Assembly: GCA_035550055.1 (NCBI GenBank)
Contig: DASZRO010000117.1
Span: 1 to 60,341 of the forward strand
DNA from: Mycobacteriales bacterium
GTDB lineage: Bacteria; Actinomycetota; Actinomycetes; JAFAQI01
Direction of reading: 5' to 3'
Length of the DNA stretch: 60,341 nucleotides
Below, one piece after another: positions 34,931 to 43,192 of the stretch. How positions within the stretch are numbered: the stretch's first letter is position 1; every line of letters begins with the position of its first letter. A model generated the notes under the pieces. It saw only the letters and a list, made by a program, of their open reading frames with translations. It was not told where the DNA came from and did no database searches. The position numbers and the translations under genes were made by a program.

Positions 34931-35971
34931 GTGACGACGCTCCATTCGCGGATCGGCTTCGAGGTCGAGCTCCTCGCGCCGCGCGGATCGAGTCGTCGCA
35001 CCCTGGCCGAGGAGCTCGCCACCCGATCGGGTGGCGAGCTCCTTCCCGTCTGGCACCTGGACAGCGAGCCCGTCCCGCTGGAGTCACTCGGTGGGCGCTT
35101 CCTTCACCTGACCCACGGCTTCGAGGTTCGCCGCGCGGGCGGCGAGCAGTTGTGCACGCTGGTCGACGACATCACGATCGCGGCCGACCTGGACCCGACC
35201 GCGCCGGCGGCCGACGGCTGGCATCGGCTGTTGACCGACGACATCCGGCTGGCCCGGCTGCTGGACCGGCAGTGTGACCCCGCGGCGGGGATCGAGGCGG
35301 TGCTCGACCCGGTCGCGCGGCTGTGGGGTACGCCGGTCGAGACCATCGGCCACATCCGGCGGCTGGACGTCGCGGGTGCGACCGTCGTACTGGCCGCACC
35401 GGCCGGGGGCGAGCGGGAGCGGCCCTGCGAGATCGTCACGCCGCCGTTGACCGCCGATCACGGTGACGCTCTTGAGGAGCTGCTCGCGCCGGCTCGTGAG
35501 CTCGGTTTCGTCGTACCGCGCGAGGCCGCCATCCACCTGCACGTCGACGGCGCGCCGTACCGGAACCCGGCCGCGCTCGCCAACGTGGTGCGGCTGTTCG
35601 GTTACTGGCGGGAGCCGTTGCGCGAGCTGCTCGGGACCAATCCGCAGTGCCGCCGGCTCGCGCCGTTGCCCGACGAGCTGGTCGCGGCAGTCGCCGGGGA
35701 GCCGACGTATGACGAGCTGCGCGCGGCGGCGAAGGCGGGCGGGCTCACGAAGTTCTACGACGTGAACCTCACCCAGCTCTTCCGTGACGACCCGATCCGC
35801 GACACCCTCGAGATCCGCATCCTGCCCGGCGCGATCAGCGCCGAGGATGTCGTGTCCCGCGCCGCGGTGGTCGAGGAGCTGCTGCAGCGCTGCCTCGACC
35901 CGGCCCCGATCGCGCGTCCGCGCGAAAACCCTCCGCCGAGCCCAACCTTTTTGGTCTCTCCCGGCCCCTGA
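34931..35971 (+). CDS. Amidoligase family protein (putative COOH-NH2 ligase)
   Basis: Likely ATP-dependent amide-bond-forming enzyme of the Amidoligase_2 family (glutamine-synthetase/GCS fold). Seen in the 346-residue product: RIGFEVELLAPRG at the N-terminus (the acidic strand that starts this fold), EIVTPPLTADHGDALEEL, AAIHLHVDGAPY, and late TLEIRILPGAIS, matching the usual E..E/ H-x-H-x-D / R-x-LPG order. The GTG at 34931 is 4 nt after the repeat-protein stop. Substrate is unknown; cell-wall peptides or the neighbouring repeat protein are possibilities, the latter pure inference. The C-terminal tail is Pro-rich and ends inside the palindrome at 35938-35992. Confidence 0.78.
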   Translation: MTTLHSRIGFEVELLAPRGSSRRTLAEELATRSGGELLPVWHLDSEPVPLESLGGRFLHLTHGFEVRRAGGEQLCTLVDDITIAADLDPTAPAADGWHRLLTDDIRLARLLDRQCDPAAGIEAVLDPVARLWGTPVETIGHIRRLDVAGATVVLAAPAGGERERPCEIVTPPLTADHGDALEELLAPARELGFVVPREAAIHLHVDGAPYRNPAALANVVRLFGYWREPLRELLGTNPQCRRLAPLPDELVAAVAGEPTYDELRAAAKAGGLTKFYDVNLTQLFRDDPIRDTLEIRILPGAISAEDVVSRAAVVEELLQRCLDPAPIARPRENPPPSPTFLVSPGP

Positions 35972-35992
35972 GAGACCAATATCGTTGGGCTC
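35938..35992. terminator. Nested palindrome overlapping amidoligase stop, possible terminator or leader hairpin
   Basis: Outer arms GAGCCCAAC (35938-35946) and GTTGGGCTC (35984-35992), inner arms TGGTCTCTC (35952-35960) and GAGAGACCA (35970-35978). A symmetric 5/5 internal loop separates the two stems and the apical loop is 9 nt. The amidoligase stop codon (35969-35971) is inside it, and the next ATG (35996) is 4 nt beyond it. No U-tract follows. It could end the sigma-operon transcript or control translation of the next gene. Confidence 0.6.
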
Positions 35993-35995
35993 GAC

Positions 35996-36400
35996 ATGAT
36001 CGCGGACCTGGTCGGGCGTTGGCACCGGTTTGTCGAGGCCGGGGATCCGGCTCTTCTCGACGCGTTGCTCGCCGACGACGTCGTCTTCTACTCGCCGGTC
36101 GTCTACACGCCGCAACGCGGCAAGGCCGTCACGACGATGTACCTGAAGGGCGCGACGCAGGTGCTCGCGGGTGACGGCGGGGACGGCGCGTTTCGGTACG
36201 TGAAAGAGGTGCTCGCCGGGGACAGCGCCGTACTCGAGTTCGAGACCTCGCTCGACGGCAAGTACGTCAACGGCGTCGACATCATCAGGTGTGACGAGAC
36301 CGGGAAGATCGTGGAGTTCCGGGTGATGCTGCGACCGCTGCAGGCGATCAACGCCGTGCACGCCGCGATGGGTGCGATGCTCGAGGCGCTCGAGGGCTGA
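35996..36400 (+). CDS. NTF2-like / SnoaL-like domain protein
   Basis: A 134-residue protein with the alpha+beta cone pattern of the NTF2-like superfamily: HRFVEAGDPALLDALLADDVVFYSP, then alternating strands around AVLEFETSLDGKYVNGVDIIR and IVEFRVMLRPLQA. Members are small enzymes (isomerases, cyclases) or ligand binders; no catalytic assignment is possible. The ATG at 35996 has only a weak ribosome site (GGG within the palindrome's outer arm). It is followed 4 nt later by the hotdog hydratase gene, so the two probably act together. Confidence 0.82.
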   Translation: MIADLVGRWHRFVEAGDPALLDALLADDVVFYSPVVYTPQRGKAVTTMYLKGATQVLAGDGGDGAFRYVKEVLAGDSAVLEFETSLDGKYVNGVDIIRCDETGKIVEFRVMLRPLQAINAVHAAMGAMLEALEG

Positions 36401-36404
36401 CCGG

Positions 36405-37226
36405 ATGATCGTCGAGCCGTTCCTCGCTGCCGGGCTCGCTGCGCTCTTCGACGACGGCCTGCCGGCGCCGCAGCCGGGCGAGCCGTTGCCGGCGTACTGG
36501 CATCTCGCGGCGTGCGCAACACCGGCCGCGAGCCGCGATCTCGGTGCTGACGGGCATCCCCGAACCGGGATCCTCGTGCCGCCGGCCGACTTGCCCCGGC
36601 GGATGTTCGCGGGCGGGTCGCTGCACATCGACCGGCCGCTGGTCGTCGGCGAACGGGTGGAGCATTCGGCGGCGGTCGTCGACACGAGTGACAGGCAAGG
36701 CCGCAGTGGGCCGCTGCGCTTCGTGACCGTCGAGCACACCTTCTCCCGGGCGGAAGGCGCAGCGCAGGTCGAGCGGCAGCAGATCGTCTACCGCGCGCCG
36801 ACCGAGAGCCTGGCGGCGGCTCCCGGCCAGCCGCGACACTCCACACAGGAGCGGCTGCTCACCCCCGGGCCGGGGGCGATGCGCGCGCAGCTTTGCGCGG
36901 ACCCGGTCGCGCTGCAGCGGTTCTCGGCGCTCACGAGCAATGCGCACCGGATTCACTACGACTACCCGTGGGCCACCGGGGTCGAGGGGTACCCGGACCT
37001 CGTCGTACACGGGCCGCTGCTTCTGCTCGCGTTGCTCGAGCTGCTGCGCCTGGACGACCCGCATCGCCAGGTCACCGATGTCGAGTTCACCGCGAGCGCC
37101 CCGGTGTTCTGCGGCGAGGAGGTGGAGCTGACCGGTACGCCGGACGGCGACCGCGTCGTCCTCTGCGCGCGCAGTCGCGGCCAGGTCGCGATGACCGCGA
37201 CCGCCGCCCTCGGTTTCCCGAAGTAG
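36405..37226 (+). CDS. Hotdog-fold acyl-CoA dehydratase/hydratase (MaoC/HTD2-like)
   Basis: A 273-residue protein of the FAS1-like/mesaconyl-CoA-hydratase type. An N-terminal hotdog half contains PRRMFAGGSLHIDRPLVVGE, and the C-terminal half has RFSALTSNAHRIHYDYPWA, the hydratase motif with Asn/His in the active site, then VHGPLLLLALLELL. It would hydrate an enoyl- or methylene-dicarboxylyl-CoA. The stop TAG (37224-37226) lies in the left arm of the palindromic element at 37217-37303. A CitE-like lyase converges on it, resembling itaconyl/mesaconyl-CoA hydratase plus citramalyl-CoA lyase pairs. Confidence 0.85.
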   Translation: MIVEPFLAAGLAALFDDGLPAPQPGEPLPAYWHLAACATPAASRDLGADGHPRTGILVPPADLPRRMFAGGSLHIDRPLVVGERVEHSAAVVDTSDRQGRSGPLRFVTVEHTFSRAEGAAQVERQQIVYRAPTESLAAAPGQPRHSTQERLLTPGPGAMRAQLCADPVALQRFSALTSNAHRIHYDYPWATGVEGYPDLVVHGPLLLLALLELLRLDDPHRQVTDVEFTASAPVFCGEEVELTGTPDGDRVVLCARSRGQVAMTATAALGFPK

Positions 37227-37303
37227 CACACAACTGCCCCGCGGCGGTGCGCTTTGTGGTGGTTTGCCCCGGCCGGCGGAGGACTTCGTGTGCTACTTCG
37301 GGG
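37217..37303. repeat. 87-bp palindromic intergenic element, copy 2
   Basis: CCCGAAGTAGCACAC (37217-37231) is reverse-complemented at 37288-37302, with core GAAGTAGCACAC to GTGTGCTACTTC over 80 bp (37220-37299). The end sequences match copy 1 at 11397-11483 while the centres differ. The TAG of the left arm ends the plus-strand hydratase and the CTA of the right arm is the TAG stop of the minus-strand lyase; both proteins end in Pro-Lys. It may act as a bidirectional terminator. Confidence 0.8.
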
Positions 37304-38192
37304 ACGGGGGGCGGGTGGTGGTGGCGCGGCGCAGGAGCGCCCGGGCAGTGGCGACCACCGGCGCGTCGACCATGCCGCCGTCGACGACGACCACGCCGAT
37401 GCCCTCGGCCTCGGCCGCGTCGGCGGCTTCGACCACCTTGCGGGCCCACTGCGCCTCTGCGTCGGTCGGCGCGAAGGCTGCCGCGATCGGCTCGATCTGA
37501 GCCGGGTGGATCAGCGCTCGTCCGGAGAAGCCGGCGTGGCGCAACCGGGCGGTCTCGGTACGAAGCAGATCCGCGTCGTGGATGTTCACGCTGACCGGGC
37601 CCACCGAACCAGCCAGCCCCGAGGCGGCCGACGCGATCACCACGCCGTCACGCGCAGCCTGCATTGGGCCGGGCAGGGGATCGGCCCCTTTCGACAGATC
37701 CGGCGGCAGCCCGAGGTCGGCGCGCAGGTCCTGCTCGCCGAGCTGGAAGAGCGCGACGCGGTCGCTGGCCGATGCGAAGTCGCGACAGCGAAGTACGCCG
37801 CGCGCGGTCTCGACCATCAGCATCAGCGGCCGGCGAGCCGATCCGGCGGGCTCGAGCCGGTCCAGGACCGAGCTCATCGCCGCGACCTCGTCGGGCGACT
37901 CGACCTTGGGCAGGCAGAACCCTTCGACCAGCGGGTGCATCGCGGCGGCGACGTCGTCAGCCACCGACCCGGCGTTGACGCGGACCCACAGTCGCGGGCG
38001 CGGCGCGGCCGGATCGACATCGGCCAGCCATGACGCGAGGCAGTCCCGTGCGGCGTCCTTGCCCGACGCGGACACCGCATCCTCGAGGTCGGCAAGGACC
38101 GCATCGGGCCCGGCACTCAGCGACTTGTCAAGCTTGCGGCGCGAGTCGCCCGGGACATACATCCACGTCCGGACGTCGGAGATCCCCATCAT
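37293..38192 (-). CDS. HpcH/HpaI aldolase family CoA-ester lyase (CitE-like)
   Basis: A TIM-barrel lyase of about 299 residues cleaving 3-hydroxyacyl-CoA such as citramalyl- or malyl-CoA. The start SDVRTWMYVPGDSRRKLDK, VLADLEDAVSASGKDAAR (metal-binding acidic residue), RVNAGS, LMVETARGVLRC, and late FSGRALIHPAQIEPI are family features. ATG 38192 is used; a second ATG follows directly and a longer in-frame start at 38216 is less likely. It converges with the hydratase at 36405 and could act on the hydratase product. Confidence 0.88.
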   Translation of the reverse strand: MMGISDVRTWMYVPGDSRRKLDKSLSAGPDAVLADLEDAVSASGKDAARDCLASWLADVDPAAPRPRLWVRVNAGSVADDVAAAMHPLVEGFCLPKVESPDEVAAMSSVLDRLEPAGSARRPLMLMVETARGVLRCRDFASASDRVALFQLGEQDLRADLGLPPDLSKGADPLPGPMQAARDGVVIASAASGLAGSVGPVSVNIHDADLLRTETARLRHAGFSGRALIHPAQIEPIAAAFAPTDAEAQWARKVVEAADAAEAEGIGVVVVDGGMVDAPVVATARALLRRATTTRPPSPK

Positions 38193-38258
38193 CGCAGCGG
38201 ACCCTAGCGGGCGCACCCGGCGGCAGCTCTCGTCACCCGCCGCCGCTACCGTCGCGCC

Positions 38259-38690
38259 ATGGAGCAGCGCGTCAGCCTCATCACCCTCGGCGTCGAAGAC
38301 CTGACACGCTCACGCGCGTTCTATGAGGCACTCGGCTGGCAGGGCCAGGAGGTCGAGGAGACCTTCTTCGTGCAGACCGGCGGCAGTGCCGTCGTGCTGT
38401 GGGACCGCGGCAAGCTCGCCGCCGACGCGGGAGTCCCCGATGCCGGCAGAGCCACGTTCGGCGGCATCGCGCTGGCCCACAACGTCCGCAGTCGCGAGGA
38501 GGTCGACGCGATCCTCGCCGCCGCCGACGCGGCGGGTGCCACAGTGACCAAGCCCGCGGCGGAGACCTTCTACGGCGGGTACGCCGGCTACTTCGCCGAT
38601 CCCGACGGGCACCTGTGGGAGATCGCCCACAACCCCGGGTTCACCCTCGACGCGGACGGGTCGCTGACGCTGCCGGACTTCGGCGCCTGA
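38259..38690 (+). CDS. VOC family (glyoxalase-like) protein
   Basis: A 143-residue vicinal-oxygen-chelate protein with paired beta-alpha-beta-beta-beta modules: RVSLITLGVEDLTRSRAFYEALG at the start and FADPDGHLWEIAHNP near the end, the latter carrying the glutamate typical of metal ligation. The first module lacks a clear histidine ligand, so it may be a binding protein rather than an enzyme. Divergent from the CoA lyase (66-bp gap) and convergent with the alpha/beta hydrolase. Confidence 0.88.
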   Translation: MEQRVSLITLGVEDLTRSRAFYEALGWQGQEVEETFFVQTGGSAVVLWDRGKLAADAGVPDAGRATFGGIALAHNVRSREEVDAILAAADAAGATVTKPAAETFYGGYAGYFADPDGHLWEIAHNPGFTLDADGSLTLPDFGA

Positions 38691-38697
38691 GCCGACG

Positions 38698-39465
38698 TCA
38701 CATCAGCGGGTCGGGAACCCCGTCGCGCAGGAAGCCGACCAGCAACTCGTTGACGACCTTCGGCTGCTCGATCGGCAGCCCGTGACTTCCGGGGATGACC
38801 GCGAGCCGCCCGTCGGGCAGCCGGTCGGCGACCTCGGCGCTGTGGGCGAGGGTGACCTCGTCGCGGTCGCCCTGCAGCACCAGCGTCGGCGCGGTCACGC
38901 TGGCGAGGTCAGCCAGGTCGATCTCCGGCTCACTGCCGAACATCGCAAGCAGCTTGTCGCGGACGACCGCAAAGTGCTCAGGGCCGTCGGGGGAGTACGG
39001 GTCGTACATTCCCCGCAGGAAGCCTTCGGCCTCCGGTGAGGCGATCATCGACAGCAACGTGCTGCCGGGCACCTTTCCCGAAGAGTTGAAGTACTGCCCG
39101 ATCAGCACCATCCGGTCCACCAGGTCGGGGCGGCGCATCGCGACCAGCAACGCCACCACCGCCCCGTCGCTCCACCCGACGAGGTGCGCCGCACGGCCGA
39201 CGACGTCGTCGAGGTAGGAGACGGTGTCCTCGGCCATGAGTCCGTAGGTGATCGGACCGTCGACGTCCGGCGTACGCCCGTGGCCGCGCCGCTCCGGCAC
39301 GAACACCTGGAACCCGGCGGCCTCGAGGGCCGGCGCCTGCAGCAGCCACGAGTCGGCGCTGGCGAACCCGCCGTGCAGCAGTACGACGGGGTCGCCGTTG
39401 CTGCCGTGCACGGCGTGCCAGACGCGTTGCCCGCGGACGTCGAGGTAGCCGGTCTGCTGCGTCAC
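38698..39465 (-). CDS. Alpha/beta hydrolase
   Basis: A 255-residue single-domain alpha/beta hydrolase. The oxyanion motif LLHGGFASADSW is followed by nucleophile S99 in GWSDG, the acid in LQGDRDEVT and the histidine in GSHGLP. Substrate class (ester, lactone, epoxide) cannot be told. It lies 17 bp downstream of the GH78-like gene and could be co-transcribed with it. Confidence 0.88.
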   Translation of the reverse strand: MTQQTGYLDVRGQRVWHAVHGSNGDPVVLLHGGFASADSWLLQAPALEAAGFQVFVPERRGHGRTPDVDGPITYGLMAEDTVSYLDDVVGRAAHLVGWSDGAVVALLVAMRRPDLVDRMVLIGQYFNSSGKVPGSTLLSMIASPEAEGFLRGMYDPYSPDGPEHFAVVRDKLLAMFGSEPEIDLADLASVTAPTLVLQGDRDEVTLAHSAEVADRLPDGRLAVIPGSHGLPIEQPKVVNELLVGFLRDGVPDPLM

Positions 39466-39482
39466 GACTCCTTCCTATCCGC

Positions 39483-41654
39483 CTATCCGGCCGCGGCGTA
39501 GGTCGAGGTGCCGGCCTGCTGCGCGACGTCGACGCGTGCACCCACGCGCCGCGCGCCGGAGCCGCCGACCGCGTGGCCGTCGCGCCAGATCACGACGCCG
39601 TCACGGGCGAGGGTCGCGTGCCGGGAGTCGGTCGGGACCGACACGGTGCCGTGCTCACCGGGCGGTGAGTGCACGGTCATCACGAACTCGCCCGTGCGTG
39701 GCCGTCGCCACCGCACGCTGATCGGGCCGTGTGGGGTCGGGACCGTACCCTGCGCCCACCGCAGCCCGGCCGGCTGCGGCGACACCTGCCAGCTCGCGAA
39801 GCCGGGCGCGGCCGGGCTGACACCGAGCACGTACTCCGACAGCGCCGGTGTCGGGCCGGTCGACCATGCGTGGGCCATGCTGTCCGACACCGCGCCGAGA
39901 CTGCCGCCCGCGGGCAGCCCGTCGAGCTGGATCCGCTCCCACTCCACACCGCCCGGGTCGTGGTCGACCATGTAGCCCCACTCCTGGCGGATCAGCCCGA
40001 GGGCAGCGCCCGCCCGGCCGGTGGCGAAGTCGGCGAGCACGTTGAAGCTGCCCATGTACGGCGAGATGTCGAGCTTGTACGCCGTCGGCGCCGGCCGCGC
40101 CGCCACCAGCGGACCGAACCGGGTGTGCAGCTTGCGGGCGAGCACCGCGAGGATCTGGCGAGCTCGGGACCTCCCGGGGATGCCGGCGAGGATCGCCGTC
40201 ACGTTTGCGTCCTGGACGTAGTTGTCCCGCAGCGTGGTGCCGGCGTCGTAGACGTGTGTCCGCGGGTTCCACAGTTCACGGTTGACCGTCCGCTTCACGG
40301 CGAGCGCGGTGTGTCGCCAGGCGCTGGCATCCGTGTGGTCGCCGACCACGTGTGCCAGCTTCGCGGCGTCGTCCAGCGCGAGGACGTAGAGCGCGTTGAC
40401 GTAGGTCAGCTCGCCGCTGATCATCTCGAGGTTCCACGACGCGTCGTCGGTGGCGTCGACCTTGACCAAACCGTCGGGCGCGGTCTGGGTCGCGTCCCAG
40501 CGCATCTGCCGGAGCACCGCTGCCCAGTGAGCGCGGACGAAGGCGGCGTCCGCGGTGAAGCGGAAGTAGTTGTAGACCGCCGGGATCACGGCGAGTGAGT
40601 AGCTCGTCGACCAGGTGACGCAGCCGTCGTCGAGCACCAGCGGGTTCGGGCTGCACGCGCCGGGCAGCGGTCCGGGCAGCGCCATCAGTCCGGCGGCCGG
40701 GGTGACGAAGCTCGAGGCCGAGGCCGGATGGTCGAGGAACAGTGCGTCGGAGTCGCGGGCGTACACCGGATCGCTGACGTAGTAGTCCGTCAGGTCGGAG
40801 ATCATGTGGTCCCCGCTCCACACCGCGCGGTCCCGCTTCGCGCCGTCGAGAAGCAGATGGCGGCGGTTGACCTGACCGAGTGCGACCCGGGTGCCCGGCG
40901 TCAGCTGGTTGATGTTGAGCGTGTACGCCCCGGCGTACCAGATGCGGTTGAGCAGATCGTCGCTGGACAGGAAGTGTCCGCGCATCCGGCTCGGGGTCTC
41001 CCGCAGTGGAGTGAACCGGATGCCGGCGCTGCGTAGCGTGACCGATCCCGGCGTCGCCAACGTCAGTCGTTCATAGCGTTCCCCGCCCTGCACGAGGGTG
41101 CCCTCGACCACCCCGGGCGACAGGATCGGGAACACGTCGCTGCGGGCGATGTCGCCGGCTTGGAAGAGGTCGACGCTCGTCGCGCTGTCGACGCCGAGGT
41201 TGCGCAACGTCTCGGAGTACGTCGCGCCGATCGAGGTCCCGGACGTCCTGGTGACGTCGAAGGTCGGGTAGCCGCCGACATCCTTGCCGTAGTCGAGCAG
41301 CAGCGACGGGGCCGGCCCGCCGACCCGGTAGGTGAGCGTCGTCGCGTCCGCGGTCGTGGGCGTCGTGAGCGCGAGCGGGTCGCTCACCTGACCGCTGACC
41401 GACGCGATCGCAACCGGTGCGACCTGTGCCGAGCGCGGTGCCTCGTCGTAGCGACGCCACCCCGGGTCCGTGGGGACCGGCGTCTGCGACAACGCGGCTG
41501 CGGTCGGGTACGCCGGGCGGTCGGTCGAGACCGGCCGTGCGGTCGCGGGACTGACCGTGGCGGTGGCGACGGCAGCAGCTGCCGCCAGCAACCCGACGAG
41601 GGGCGATCGGCGCACCCGCGAGAGTCTGCCGCAGCGTCCGGTCCGCCCGGTCAC
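39483..41654 (-). CDS. Secreted alpha-L-rhamnosidase-like glycoside hydrolase (GH78)
   Basis: A 723-residue exported hydrolase with an N-terminal signal (basic MTGRTGRCGRLSRVRRS, then an Ala-rich core). The central (alpha/alpha)6-barrel carries the GH78 signature DGAKRDRAVWSGDH, containing the general-acid carboxylate region. Later EWGYMVDHDPGGVEWERI and SMAHAWSTGPTPALSEYVLG are also typical of bacterial rhamnosidases. An alternative GTG start at 41615 would shorten the leader. It likely removes terminal rhamnose from plant glycosides or bacterial glycolipids. The endoglycoceramidase-like gene is 32 bp upstream on the same strand. Confidence 0.85.
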   Translation of the reverse strand: MTGRTGRCGRLSRVRRSPLVGLLAAAAAVATATVSPATARPVSTDRPAYPTAAALSQTPVPTDPGWRRYDEAPRSAQVAPVAIASVSGQVSDPLALTTPTTADATTLTYRVGGPAPSLLLDYGKDVGGYPTFDVTRTSGTSIGATYSETLRNLGVDSATSVDLFQAGDIARSDVFPILSPGVVEGTLVQGGERYERLTLATPGSVTLRSAGIRFTPLRETPSRMRGHFLSSDDLLNRIWYAGAYTLNINQLTPGTRVALGQVNRRHLLLDGAKRDRAVWSGDHMISDLTDYYVSDPVYARDSDALFLDHPASASSFVTPAAGLMALPGPLPGACSPNPLVLDDGCVTWSTSYSLAVIPAVYNYFRFTADAAFVRAHWAAVLRQMRWDATQTAPDGLVKVDATDDASWNLEMISGELTYVNALYVLALDDAAKLAHVVGDHTDASAWRHTALAVKRTVNRELWNPRTHVYDAGTTLRDNYVQDANVTAILAGIPGRSRARQILAVLARKLHTRFGPLVAARPAPTAYKLDISPYMGSFNVLADFATGRAGAALGLIRQEWGYMVDHDPGGVEWERIQLDGLPAGGSLGAVSDSMAHAWSTGPTPALSEYVLGVSPAAPGFASWQVSPQPAGLRWAQGTVPTPHGPISVRWRRPRTGEFVMTVHSPPGEHGTVSVPTDSRHATLARDGVVIWRDGHAVGGSGARRVGARVDVAQQAGTSTYAAAG

Positions 41655-41686
41655 GGGGCCGTCACGTCACGGCGACGCGCTGGAAC

Positions 41687-43150
41687 CTAGCGCGGGCGCA
41701 CCGTGACGGTGACGGTCGCACCGTGCCGATCGCTGACCAGCGTCAGCCGCTGTGCTCCTGGGCGCGAGGTGACGTGTGCGCCCGAGACGTCGGCGCGGTA
41801 TCCGTTGCGGTAGACGAAACGCGGCACGAAGACGACCGTCGCCGTACCCTTCGCGAGCGTCGCGCCGGGCACCGCGGTCGCGGCGTAGGACAACGTCATC
41901 GTCCGGCTGGTCCGGTCGTAGCGGTACCCGCCCGGCGTCCCTGCGATCGCCTGCGGATACGGCACCTCGAACGCGCCCAGCTTCGCCGTCTTGACGTTCG
42001 CGAGGCTGCCGGGTCTCGCGTCGTCGCGCAGCAGGCCCTGCCCGGGACAGTTCGCGGGGTCGTCCTTCGCTGCGTAGTACATCCATGCCATCCACGAGGT
42101 GTACCGCTCGTCGGCGGCATCGACCATCGCGGCGTTGTCGTCGGTCGCGTCGTTGCAGGAGAACTCGCCGAGGATCGCCGGGACGTCATGACGGGCCGCG
42201 AACGACTCGAAGCTGCCGATGCCGTGCCGCTCGAGCGGCTGGCAGGCGGCGTCCGTCGGCTGGACCGCGGTCGCGTCCTGCGTGAGCGGGCAGTAGTAGT
42301 GGAAGCTGAACGCCGTCTGCGGGTCGCCGAACCGCGGCAGCGACGGCTGGGCGAGACCGTTCTGCGCGACCCCCTCCGGGAAGATCACGTGGCGGTCGCC
42401 GGTCGACCGGATCGCTTTGATGACCCGCCGGTAGAACGCCGCGAGGGGACCGGACTCGAATGCCGGACAGGGTACGAACGGGGCGCACAGTGACTTGGTC
42501 CCGGCGTACGGCTCGTTGAACGGGTCGAGTCCGATCAGTGACGGTGCGGCGGGGCTCGCGTCGATCAGCCGTACGACGTGGCGCCACGCGGCAACGAAAC
42601 GGGTCTGGATGCCGACACCGCCCGGGCCCGGCCGGTTGTCCCAGAACGCCTGGAAGTCCGACAGCAGGTTGTTGCCGAGCGTCGCCCACCGCGGGGCGCC
42701 GTCACCGCCGGCCGACGCCGACCAGGCGTCCTGGTGGAAGTCGACGAGGGCATGGATCCGGTGCGCTGCGAGCAGGTCCGCGAACCTGATGAACGTGCGG
42801 AGGTAGCGGTCGTCGTAGACCCCGGGCCGCGGCTCGACCGCTGACCAGATGAGTCCGATTCGTACGCCGGTGAACCCGTTGCGCACCAGGAAGTCGGCGT
42901 CTTTCGCCGTGAAGTGCGACGGGTAGAACGGCGCGGTCTTGCGGATGATGTCGAACCCGTGCAGCTCGACGACGCGACCTTGTCGGTCGACCAGCCACGA
43001 GTCGACCCGCGAGATGTCGGTGCGTGCACCCGGCGAGCGCCGCGCCGCGGTGGCGAGGCTCGGGACCGCGGTGGGCAGCAGCAGTGCGAGGACCGCCCCC
43101 AGCGCCAGGCGGGCTGGCCAGGTCGCGCGACGCACCCGGCAAGTCAACAC
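41687..43150 (-). CDS. Secreted endoglycoceramidase-like GH5 hydrolase
   Basis: A 487-residue exported glycosidase. From the GTG at 43150 (another GTG at 43135 is possible) the protein has a signal segment with core LALGAVLALLLP. The GH5 barrel has the endoglycoceramidase-type GFDIIRKTAPFYP and VDFHQDAWS, general acid E213 in DPFNEPYAG, and nucleophile E329 in ILGEFSCND. A C-terminal beta-sandwich of about 90 residues ends in TVTVRPR. Endoglycoceramidases cleave between glycan and ceramide; actinobacterial relatives act on glycolipids, but the exact linkage here is unknown. The frame is open far upstream but antisense to the PfkB kinase gene. Confidence 0.85.
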   Translation of the reverse strand: MLTCRVRRATWPARLALGAVLALLLPTAVPSLATAARRSPGARTDISRVDSWLVDRQGRVVELHGFDIIRKTAPFYPSHFTAKDADFLVRNGFTGVRIGLIWSAVEPRPGVYDDRYLRTFIRFADLLAAHRIHALVDFHQDAWSASAGGDGAPRWATLGNNLLSDFQAFWDNRPGPGGVGIQTRFVAAWRHVVRLIDASPAAPSLIGLDPFNEPYAGTKSLCAPFVPCPAFESGPLAAFYRRVIKAIRSTGDRHVIFPEGVAQNGLAQPSLPRFGDPQTAFSFHYYCPLTQDATAVQPTDAACQPLERHGIGSFESFAARHDVPAILGEFSCNDATDDNAAMVDAADERYTSWMAWMYYAAKDDPANCPGQGLLRDDARPGSLANVKTAKLGAFEVPYPQAIAGTPGGYRYDRTSRTMTLSYAATAVPGATLAKGTATVVFVPRFVYRNGYRADVSGAHVTSRPGAQRLTLVSDRHGATVTVTVRPR

Positions 43151-43192
43151 CGGTTGTGGTCCGCGGTCGCGCGATGACCAAAGATGTTTCCC

